From the NCBI GenBank assembly GCA_944325175.1, contig CALUYZ010000006.1, positions 36,475 through 100,474 of the forward strand: a DNA stretch of 64,000 nt. Direction: 5' to 3'. The notes under the pieces were generated by a model. That model worked only from the letters and a program-made list of their open reading frames with translations, did not search any database and was not told where the DNA came from. The stretch is from Candidatus Gastranaerophilales bacterium (GTDB lineage: Bacteria > Cyanobacteriota > Vampirovibrionia > Gastranaerophilales > Gastranaerophilaceae). This document shows positions 26,989 through 34,022 of this stretch, piece by piece. Position 1 is the stretch's first letter. Every line of letters begins with the position of its first letter. The translations under genes were made by a program, and so were the position numbers.

Positions 26989-29090
26989 CAGAAAATTTAC
27001 AAGAAATTATAATACAAAACTATTTGAGATTAATAATATTACGAGATGTTGGAAATATGCATAAAAAGTCATCCTTTATAAAAAATAATAAATTTGCACC
27101 TTTAATATCTGATGTTTTACCTTATGAAACACCGATTAAATTTTCAAATACTGGTATATATAAAGTATTAAGAAAAAATTTTGGAGAAAATTTAAAAATT
27201 TATTATAAAAATAAGGCAAGAGGCTCGAAAAGTCTCAAACCCCCTTGTAGAGTAAAAGAATTTTTTATAGAGTCTTATTTTCCCAAATATTTAAAAACAA
27301 TTTGGGGCATAAATAATAATAATAAAAATAATTATTATACAATTCCTTACAAATATAAAATTAAGCATGGAAATAATAATTATAGAGATATGTCACTATT
27401 ACATCCTATGTCTCAATATGAAATTTGTGACTTTTACAATGAATATAAAGAATTAATTATTTATAATACCAATAAAAGTAGTTATTCACTCAGATTTCCA
27501 TATAAAGTTTCAAAAATAGTACATAGAGATTTGCCTGAAAGGAAAGTAAAATTACTAAAAGCTTGGGAAGATGCTAAAACAGCACAAACATTAGATGTGC
27601 AAGAGGAAATAGTAGAAGATGCTAATATAAGTAGTAATACTCAGGATTTAATAAGTACCTTTTTTATTTATAAAAAATATTCACATTTATTTAAATTTTA
27701 CGAATCTGCAGAATATTTAAACAACGAAAAAAGGTTTTTATATTTAACAAAATTAGATATCGTTAAATTTTTCAATAGCATTTACACTCATACTATTTCT
27801 TGGGCAGTAAAAAATAAAGAATATGCAAAAAATAATACTAGGGATCAAGAATCTTTTGAATGTAAGTTTGATAAACTAATGCAACATTCAAATTATAACG
27901 AAACAAATGGCATCCCAATAGGAGCAGAAGTTTCAAGAATATTTGCAGAAATTATAATGCAAAGTATCGATTTAAGCATAGAAAAGAAGCTTGAGAATGA
28001 AAAAAATTCTTTTAAAATATACAGATATGTCGATGATTATTTTGTTTTTTATAACGATAAACAAACCTTTAACAGAATTTCTCAAATATTAAAAGAAAAG
28101 TTAAAACATTATAATTTATTTCTAAATGATGCAAAGACTATAAATTTAGAACGACCATTTATTACTTCACAAACAATAATGAAAGAAAAATTAAAAATTC
28201 TTATAGATAATTTTTTGAATGTTTATGAGTATACAGATGATAAAATTAAATTTTTTAGTAAAACGCAAAGTGCTAATTCATTTCTAATTGAGTATAGGAT
28301 TCTATTATCAGAGACAAATGTCAATTCTTCAGATATATGCAATTTTTTATTAGCTCAAATTCAGAAGAAATTAATATTCATATTTAGTAAGATTTTGAAA
28401 AATGAATATTTGAATGCTATATATTTAGAATGTATTCTGATGAATATAATTACAATTATTTATTATGTTTTTGCCACAACTGAAAATGCAAGTGCTACAT
28501 ATAAGCTTTATAAAATTACATATTTTATATTAAGTATTGCTCAAAATCTATCAATTAAAAACATCTATTCAAAAATCAAAGAAAAAATCCTGCAAGAAAC
28601 ATTAACAGCTATAGAAATTATAGAAAACAAATCTTCTAAAATACTAATTGAACAGTTAGATATACTATTAATACTTAAACAAGTAGAAACAAATGCATAT
28701 AAACTATCTGAAAAAAGATTAGAAAAACTTTTTAATATTGAAGCAGATAATTTATCCTACTTTGAAATTGTTGTTTTGCTTGATTATATAAATAATGATA
28801 ATAAATATAAAAATTTAAAAAATAAAGTTATAGATTGCGTAAAGAGAAAATTATCTGTATCGAGGCCGTTATTATATGCGGAGAATTTCTATTTATTATT
28901 TGACTTAATTAAATCACCATATATAGACGATAACCAAAAGAAACAAATGTTAAAACAAGTTGATTTAAAAATAAATTTTGCAAATACAATAAATGAAATT
29001 AAATCTAAAGAATGGTTTTATGACTGGAATTCAAATATTTCAATAAAAGAACTATTAGAAGTAAAAGAATGGACTCCTTCTTATTTTTAG
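26979..29090 (+). CDS. Reverse transcriptase, second of a DRT3-like pair (UG8/Drt3b-like)
   Basis: 703 aa from a TTG overlapping the upstream RT by 10 bp; an ATG at 27057 would give 677 aa. RT motifs: L-T-K-L-D-I-V-K-F-F (Asp260), N-G-I-P-I-G-A-E-V-S-R (310-320), Y-R-Y-V-D-D (YVDD at 350-353). A roughly 250-residue N-terminal extension and 350-residue helical C-terminal region resemble the Abi-like RTs of the UG (unknown group) class. Overlap implies coupled translation with the first RT and a complex. A structured non-coding segment starts 14 bases after its stop. Confidence 0.85.
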   Translation: MHITENLQEIIIQNYLRLIILRDVGNMHKKSSFIKNNKFAPLISDVLPYETPIKFSNTGIYKVLRKNFGENLKIYYKNKARGSKSLKPPCRVKEFFIESYFPKYLKTIWGINNNNKNNYYTIPYKYKIKHGNNNYRDMSLLHPMSQYEICDFYNEYKELIIYNTNKSSYSLRFPYKVSKIVHRDLPERKVKLLKAWEDAKTAQTLDVQEEIVEDANISSNTQDLISTFFIYKKYSHLFKFYESAEYLNNEKRFLYLTKLDIVKFFNSIYTHTISWAVKNKEYAKNNTRDQESFECKFDKLMQHSNYNETNGIPIGAEVSRIFAEIIMQSIDLSIEKKLENEKNSFKIYRYVDDYFVFYNDKQTFNRISQILKEKLKHYNLFLNDAKTINLERPFITSQTIMKEKLKILIDNFLNVYEYTDDKIKFFSKTQSANSFLIEYRILLSETNVNSSDICNFLLAQIQKKLIFIFSKILKNEYLNAIYLECILMNIITIIYYVFATTENASATYKLYKITYFILSIAQNLSIKNIYSKIKEKILQETLTAIEIIENKSSKILIEQLDILLILKQVETNAYKLSEKRLEKLFNIEADNLSYFEIVVLLDYINNDNKYKNLKNKVIDCVKRKLSVSRPLLYAENFYLLFDLIKSPYIDDNQKKQMLKQVDLKINFANTINEIKSKEWFYDWNSNISIKELLEVKEWTPSYF

Positions 29091-29103
29091 GATAATATAT
29101 TTA

Positions 29104-29266
29104 TGTGCGTGTACTGTAGTCTATACTACAGGGAGCATATGCTCATATATGTCTCAAATATAAAAGAGAACATGCCTCTTATATAAAGAGATAACATGCT
29201 GGGATATCCTTGCAATGCACACACGATAGCGCACAACGAGAGTTAACTTTTCCAGGTTAGCTCTCG
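29104..29266 (+). ncRNA. Putative structured RNA of the two-RT system
   Basis: Gene-free but dense in secondary structure: closing stem TGTGCG (29104-29109) with CGCACA (29230-29235); hairpin CTGTAGT-CTAT-ACTACAG (29114-29131); GAGCATATGCTC (29133-29144); CTCTT/AAGAG (29176-29190); GGATATCC (29202-29209); and an 11-bp hairpin with 8-base loop (29237-29266). A CACACAC tract lies unpaired at 29218-29224 inside the closing stem. DRT3 is reported to use an RNA with an alternating A/C template, which this tract would fit. Boundaries are estimates; expression and conservation are untested. Confidence 0.6.
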
Positions 29267-29350
29267 TATTATATAATTAATTTATATATATTTCATTATC
29301 CATATAGACTATTAGTTATTATTGCACACTTGCTTTTGCATATTTTTTAA

Positions 29351-29400
29351 GTGATGAATACGACACCTAAAAAAGGAGGTCGTATGAGTAAAAGTAAGAA
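29351..29400 (+). repeat. Right copy of about 50-bp leader repeat
   Basis: Partner of 25638-25686, here upstream of and including the start of an intact gene. The intervening 3.7 kb is precisely the two-RT module with its RNA locus, so the repeat pair looks like a module junction or insertion duplication. Confidence 0.85.
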
Positions 29401-29608
29401 ATACAAGATTAAACAAAAAGATTTTAGGAAGTTAGAAAAACTAGCTGAGCGGATTTACAATACAGTTACTGTTGTTGATTATTTTTGCAGGACTCAACAA
29501 GAGATTGAAGAGCTGTATAATCTTACTCCAATTGTAGAAAATTTAAGGCGAGATACTGATACTGTAAACGCTTATTTTATAAATTATCCTGACAACAAGA
29601 ATTTTTAA
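29384..29608 (+). CDS. Hypothetical small basic protein
   Basis: 74 aa. The ATG at 29384 is chosen because AAGGAGGT ends three bases upstream; an earlier in-frame start would bury the ribosome site. Lys-rich N-terminus, then helical, with L-T-P-I-V-E-N-L-R-R-D-T-D-T-V. Family unknown. Its leader and first codons are duplicated at 25.6 kb. Possibly an accessory gene of the surrounding mobile module. Confidence 0.6.
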   Translation: MSKSKKYKIKQKDFRKLEKLAERIYNTVTVVDYFCRTQQEIEELYNLTPIVENLRRDTDTVNAYFINYPDNKNF

Positions 29609-29633
29609 ATGGTCTTTAACTCCTGTTTAAATG

Positions 29634-29655
29634 GCGTTCAAAAAGTGTTCAAAAA
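29634..29655 (-). repeat. Right copy of 22-bp inverted repeat
   Basis: Exact inverted match to 16505-16526, just after the 74-aa gene. Together the copies enclose 13.1 kb holding the recombinase, HEPN-like, R-M, OLD/PARIS-like, TcmP and RT genes. Confidence 0.75.
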
Positions 29656-29747
29656 ATGGATTGTGCCTGAATGATATATTTTGAAAGAGTTTGCTTGATA
29701 TTTTACTCATTAAGAGTGATAAATGTCATTGCTAATAAGAGGTAACA

Positions 29748-29963
29748 ATGATTGAATTAGGCAAAAAATACAGACTTAAAAAGATTAAAGGCTTTGAAAG
29801 CTATGATAGTGAGTATTACAAAGTGATCGGTTTCGATAACTTTGACACTGTAATTTGTGAAAACACTTGCGGAGAAAGGTTTGTATTTATGAAAGAGTTT
29901 TTAATTGATCCACAAAAGCCTGATGAAATCTATTCAGATTTGATATTTAAAAGGAAAGAATAA
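29748..29963 (+). CDS. Hypothetical small protein
   Basis: 71 aa, starting after AAGAGGTAAC. Beta-rich appearance (Y-Y-K-V-I-G-F-D-N-F-D-T-V-I-C-E-N) as in small SH3-like barrels. It overlaps the next gene by one base. First of three overlapping small genes of unknown role between the RT module and the nuclease genes. Confidence 0.6.
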   Translation: MIELGKKYRLKKIKGFESYDSEYYKVIGFDNFDTVICENTCGERFVFMKEFLIDPQKPDEIYSDLIFKRKE

Positions 29964-30163
29964 TGACAGAAAAAGATTATCATTTATACGGAACAAAGGT
30001 TTTAAACTTAAAGACTCAAGAAATCGGATTGCTGATTTGTATTTGGAAAAATAAATTTGCAGATGCTGAGATAGATTACGCAACTTATGTTGATAAGCAT
30101 GGCAAAAGATACAATATAGAGCTTGATAACATACGAGGTTTTGAAGATGATTTTGAAAAATAA
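29963..30163 (+). CDS. Hypothetical small protein
   Basis: 66 aa, start sharing a base with the previous stop (TAATG), preceded by AAGGAAAG. It shows a similar small beta-barrel look (V-L-N-L-K-T-Q-E-I-G-L-L-I-C-I-W then D-K-H-G-K-R-Y-N-I-E-L-D-N-I), reminiscent of short phage-encoded proteins. No function assignable. Confidence 0.6.
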   Translation: MTEKDYHLYGTKVLNLKTQEIGLLICIWKNKFADAEIDYATYVDKHGKRYNIELDNIRGFEDDFEK

Positions 30164-30380
30164 ACTGACGCGAGAATCTGTAGAAATAAATTATTCTGAA
30201 TTTAGAAAAAAGTTTGCAAAAGAAATCCGAACTGCTTTTGAAAGTTATCGCAGAACACAATTAAATAAGTATTCTTATAACTTTAAAGATGACAACTCAA
30301 TGGAATACAATTTTTACTTCCAATTACAATGGAATTTCAATCATTTTGGTAATTCAAATTGGTATATCGAGAAATTATGA
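30147..30380 (+). CDS. Hypothetical small protein
   Basis: 77 aa from the ATG at 30147, overlapping the previous gene by 17 bases; an earlier in-frame start at 30123 is less likely. Helical N-terminal part (E-F-R-K-K-F-A-K-E-I-R-T-A-F-E-S-Y), then an aromatic, Asn-rich C-terminus. It converges with the nuclease-like gene and overlaps its stop by 6 bases. Unknown function. Confidence 0.5.
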   Translation: MILKNKLTRESVEINYSEFRKKFAKEIRTAFESYRRTQLNKYSYNFKDDNSMEYNFYFQLQWNFNHFGNSNWYIEKL

Positions 30381-31358
30381 AATAACAGAAATTTTTTCAA
30401 CTACAGAATTATACCAATCTTCAAATTGTGAACGTTGGTTTTCAAGCCATTGACTACAAACATAATATTTATCATCAAATAATTCTTTCCAATAACGAGA
30501 ATATCCGTTATTATCATATCTACTTTGGTCTTTTTCAATCAATAATGGAAAATTTAAATTAAAAACATCTTTGCAAAATTCTTTACTTTTTAAATTTGAA
30601 ATATCATCAGTTGAAAGATAGTTTTTTGAAAACAAATAATTTAACTTGTTTTTTACAGTAGTACCTATTTTAAATTCATTGTATTGAATTTCAGAATTAG
30701 TAATATGTCTTTTTATATTTTGTTTTTTATTGATACTTTTTTCACATAAATTACTTAGTTGAAATGCTCGCATAAATAATTCAGAGGTGTCAGATATAGT
30801 TGAAGAAATTTGAATAATCGGGTTTAATATATTTTCTGCAAAGCTTGTATTAGCAAATAATTTAAATTTATACTGAAAACCTTGATTCAACATAAATTTT
30901 GATATTTCATCTATCTGCTTTTCTAAATCATCATAAACAGCTGGATTGATTTTAGGTGATGCAAAGATAATTTCGCCATCTTTAACATCAAAGTAAAGAT
31001 ATAATAAAAATGCTGAGCGTAAAAGTTTCTTTGAAATTCGTTCTATTGTTTCACCTTTTGAACCATAGTTAAGTCCACTTTCATGATATGCAATATCCAC
31101 AGCATAATAATAAGCTGTATTATTTTCATAGCTTAAACCCAAAACATCTATTTCTGCTTGTTTTATAATTTGTTCCAAACTTGAATTTTGCTTAAAAACT
31201 GGAAAATGTAATATTGCTTTCTTGTAAAGTGCTTCAACTTCTTTTTCATTGTATGTATTCCAGTTACTAGAAGGTTTCCAATTTAATTGAGTTATTTTAC
31301 ACTCTTTTGCATGCTTTAACCAAGAAAGCATTAAAGATTCGCCCATTTCTATTTTCAT
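30375..31358 (-). CDS. Putative PD-(D/E)XK-like nuclease, hypothetical
   Basis: 327 aa, soluble. Around residues 68-95 it reads E-I-D-V-L-G-L-S-Y, then Y-Y-A-V-D-I-A-Y-H-E, an acidic-strand pair resembling a PD-(D/E)XK core with the usual lysine not obvious. The C-terminal part is helical and aromatic. It follows the Mrr-type gene by 10 bp on the same strand, so they likely form one defence operon. The nuclease call is inference from the motif; I do not recognise the family. Confidence 0.45.
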   Translation of the reverse strand: MKIEMGESLMLSWLKHAKECKITQLNWKPSSNWNTYNEKEVEALYKKAILHFPVFKQNSSLEQIIKQAEIDVLGLSYENNTAYYYAVDIAYHESGLNYGSKGETIERISKKLLRSAFLLYLYFDVKDGEIIFASPKINPAVYDDLEKQIDEISKFMLNQGFQYKFKLFANTSFAENILNPIIQISSTISDTSELFMRAFQLSNLCEKSINKKQNIKRHITNSEIQYNEFKIGTTVKNKLNYLFSKNYLSTDDISNLKSKEFCKDVFNLNFPLLIEKDQSRYDNNGYSRYWKELFDDKYYVCSQWLENQRSQFEDWYNSVVEKISVIS

Positions 31359-31368
31359 ATATTATCCA

Positions 31369-32273
31369 TTATTCTTCACTAAAGAAATCTTCATCAATCT
31401 TTTTGATTTCGATTTTAGTTTTAACTTGTACACCTAAATTATGTTTAATCATTAATTTTGTTAATTCTTCACCGTCTACTAATCGTATAATTTTACCTTG
31501 AACGGATGCGGCTTTCTTTTTAGCTCTTTCATCAAAAAAGCTAGTTGTTATAAATACTCCCTTTCTTACCGGAGAGCAGCCTAGAGCCCCTGCAAAATTT
31601 TGCATTTCTTTTTCATTAACTTTATTGTCTGAGTATCTTTTAGCTTGCAGGTATATTTTTTCTAATCCCAATTCATCTTCGTCGATTATGCCATCTACTC
31701 CGCCATCATGACTCTTTTGAGTCATAGAACCGACTCCATAATTCATTTTTTCCATAAGTTGAAGAACTATTTGTTCAAATTTCACTGGATCAATTTGTTT
31801 TAATCTCGTTAGCAATTCTGTTTGTAGATTTTCTTTATACATATCCTGAGCATTAGCTAACATTTCATCAGGAGTTTGAGTCTTTTCATTATCAGTATAA
31901 TTATCTTTTTTAGTTGTTTTTTGTTAGAGCTTATGTGCTTAAATTGCCTAAATGATTCAAATTTTTCTAAATATTTTAAATCTAATTTTGTAGGAGCTTT
32001 TTTGATAACACTTAGTCCTAGCTCAGTTATTTTTGAAGTAGCTCGCTGAGGTGAAAAAATCAACCCAGCTTTTTTTAAATATGTTCTTGCCCAAGCAATT
32101 CTATCTTTAAAAATTTTTTTAGGATTATTGGGATATATTAAATTTCTTTCTTCTTCACTTAAATTCAATTCGTCAGCAATAATATTAGAGATTTCTTCTC
32201 CTGAACGTTCAATATTATCACTTAACACTTTTAAAACAGGATACATCAGTTCATCGTATGTCGGTATTGCCAT
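31369..32273 (-). CDS. mrr: Mrr-type restriction endonuclease, interrupted by a -1 frameshift
   Basis: Two overlapping frames make one Mrr. The first (32273 to a stop at 31857, 138 aa) is the winged-helix Mrr N-domain. The second (to 31369) holds the PD-(D/E)XK catalytic domain with H-D-G-G-V-D-G and Y-L-Q-A-K-R-Y, then G-V-F-I-T-T. The frames join if the ribosome slips back one base at the heptamer A-AAA-AAG (31905-31911), giving a continuous product of about 300 aa, normal for Mrr. Mrr enzymes cut modified DNA. It could be programmed slippage, a recent inactivating mutation, or a homopolymer sequencing error. Confidence 0.8.
31905..31911 (-). promoter_or_regulatory. dnaX-type slippery heptamer A_AAA_AAG in mrr
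   Basis: On the reverse strand the frame reads CTA AAA AAG ATA; slipping -1 continues GAT AAT TAT ACT, exactly the frame that leads into the Mrr catalytic domain. This is the heptamer used in E. coli dnaX. I did not find a convincing downstream pseudoknot. Confidence 0.6.
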
Positions 32274-32318
32274 TCAAAAACTCCTTTTTCTTAAGCATAG
32301 CACAAAAATTTGCAGGAT

Positions 32319-32717
32319 TTATTCTATACCTAAAATTTCACGCTCGATTTGGCGGATGAAGTCCGGTGAAAGTTCGGTCTTTATTTGTGGTGCTTCTGTT
32401 TGAGTATTGTTTTCTTTCAATTCTGGGAGAAAGTTTAAAATGTTCACAAGGGAGTAGTATTCTGCTTGGCTTATCTGATTGTGGGATTTATTACTATTTG
32501 CGATTTTATCCATAAGCTTTTGAGCAAACTTTTGCAAGTCCTCTTTGGACTGGGATTTATCATACATGGATTCTTTTCGCTTTTTATCCCAATCATATTG
32601 CTTTTTCCAGTAAAACAAAGTCCTTTTTGCAATCCCAAGTTCTAAAGAAATTTCACTAACGGTCGAGCCTTTTAAATACATTTGCTCTGCTTGTTTAAAT
32701 AATTTCATTTTGCTCAT
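32319..32717 (-). CDS. Helix-turn-helix protein, phage terminase-small-subunit-like
   Basis: 132 aa. N-terminal HTH (A-E-Q-M-Y-L-K-G-S-T-V-S-E-I-S-L-E-L-G-I then R-T-L-F-Y-W-K-K-Q-Y-D-W) of the type in DUF1804/P27-like phage packaging or transposase-associated proteins. The tail is charged and helical. Last gene of the four-gene Mu-like operon, overlapping the preceding one by one base. Could act in target choice, regulation or, in a prophage, packaging; no other phage structural genes are here. Confidence 0.6.
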   Translation of the reverse strand: MSKMKLFKQAEQMYLKGSTVSEISLELGIAKRTLFYWKKQYDWDKKRKESMYDKSQSKEDLQKFAQKLMDKIANSNKSHNQISQAEYYSLVNILNFLPELKENNTQTEAPQIKTELSPDFIRQIEREILGIE

Positions 32718-33277
32718 TAAAATCCCTCAAAAATTAAGTTTTCTATTCCAAAATGGTTTTTGTCTTGCACTTTTTTAACCTGATAAACGCAACTTCTATC
32801 AATAACTCCAAGGTGTTGAAAATATTTTATCAGCTGGTTTAGAAGAGCCATTGTATTTTTAATTCTGCGAGGCTTTAGGCGTCTTAATTCGCAGACTTTA
32901 AAAAGTTCTTTTATCGACTCAATATCAATTTCATGCAGGTAATAGCAGTTTATAAACGGTATAATATTGAAATTAAAAATCGCGTTATAGTTCCTGTAGG
33001 TCTCGAATTTGCAGTATTTTTCGACATAATTTTTCATAAAATATTCTTTTGCATCTTCTATACTAATTTTTAGGTGTTTATTCTTTAGCGGGCTGAATAT
33101 TTCATAATTTTCACCTGTTTTTGTTTCCTCATTGTATTTATAAATCCCGTTTTCAAAAAGTATTTTATTGCTGTTCAAAAGCTGTTCAAGTTTTGTTTTG
33201 CAATCGCATTCTGCTATCAATTCAATATCATCAAGGGTAAATTCTTTTAATCTTTTTGCTAATTTTTCAATGTTCAT
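32717..33277 (-). CDS. Hypothetical transposition-operon protein, possible integrase core-binding-like fold
   Basis: 186 aa. The middle part (Y-C-K-F-E-T-Y-R-N-Y then I-P-F-I-N, then R-R-I-K-N-T-M-A-L-L-N-Q-L-I-K-Y-F-Q-H-L-G-V) resembles the SAM-like core-binding domain of tyrosine recombinases, but no catalytic domain follows. It overlaps the AAA ATPase gene by 4 bp. Position between MuB-like ATPase and HTH gene suggests a transposition accessory role. Assignment tentative. Confidence 0.5.
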   Translation of the reverse strand: MNIEKLAKRLKEFTLDDIELIAECDCKTKLEQLLNSNKILFENGIYKYNEETKTGENYEIFSPLKNKHLKISIEDAKEYFMKNYVEKYCKFETYRNYNAIFNFNIIPFINCYYLHEIDIESIKELFKVCELRRLKPRRIKNTMALLNQLIKYFQHLGVIDRSCVYQVKKVQDKNHFGIENLIFEGF

Positions 33278-33954
33278 ATAATTTGCTCCATAACTTCTTT
33301 TGTAATTTCTTCTAAATTATTTTCTTTTGCAAAACTTTCAAGTTTGCTTATAAGCTGTACTATTTGTCTGAACCTGTTGTATTTTTTGTGGATATATTCT
33401 ATCGAATCAGGGGTAAACGGGATTTCAGAAAGTTGGCTAAAAATCTGGCTCAAATCTTCTATTTCAAAGGTCTCAAACTTTACAATCTCGCTAAATCTGT
33501 CATACAGGTGTTTGTATCTTTCAAGTTTTCTAAGAGCCAAGCCCATCCCGACAAAGATTATCGGGCAATCGGTTTTATCGTGGATATCTCTTAGGGTCTC
33601 GACACTTTTGTAATTGTTCATCAGGTAGTCGATTTCATCTACAAAAATAATTTTGGGCTTTTGAATAAGTTTATTAATTACGACATTGAAATTGTCTGAG
33701 GTCAAATACCGAGGGAGTTCGTCCATTTCTCTAACAATTTCTTCAACAAGCCACCTGCTTGTCATAAGATTTGAGGCTCGAATGTAAATCCCGTCATACT
33801 TACAGGCGAGCCACAAAGCCGTTTGTGATTTTCCAAGCCCCGGCTCGCCATATATAAGTCCCATTTTAGGAATGTTTTTTGGTTTGCTTTTCAGGGCTTC
33901 AACTAAGCCTATAAAATTCCTTACATTTCGAGTTTTTATAAAGATTTTTTTCAT
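33274..33954 (-). CDS. MuB/TniB/TnsC-like transposition AAA+ ATPase
   Basis: 226 aa. Walker A G-E-P-G-L-G-K-S (36-43), Walker B I-I-F-V-D-E-I-D (103-110), sensor region C-P-I-I-F-V-G-M-G. Such ATPases bind target DNA and direct the DDE transposase. It lies between the transposase and two small accessory genes, as expected for a Mu- or Tn5053-type module. Confidence 0.88.
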   Translation of the reverse strand: MKKIFIKTRNVRNFIGLVEALKSKPKNIPKMGLIYGEPGLGKSQTALWLACKYDGIYIRASNLMTSRWLVEEIVREMDELPRYLTSDNFNVVINKLIQKPKIIFVDEIDYLMNNYKSVETLRDIHDKTDCPIIFVGMGLALRKLERYKHLYDRFSEIVKFETFEIEDLSQIFSQLSEIPFTPDSIEYIHKKYNRFRQIVQLISKLESFAKENNLEEITKEVMEQII

Positions 33955-34022
33955 TTTATCCTTTCTTGGTTGCTCGCAATAAACGGGTATGGCTTCGCCT
34001 TAGACCCACTGCTTGCAATCCG

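Noticed and set aside
25638..29400. Group II intron or retron containing the reverse transcriptases
   Set aside because: No maturase or endonuclease domain and no intron domain V/VI motif. Retrons have one short RT with an adjacent msr/msd; here two RTs overlap and the sizes fit paired defence RTs better.
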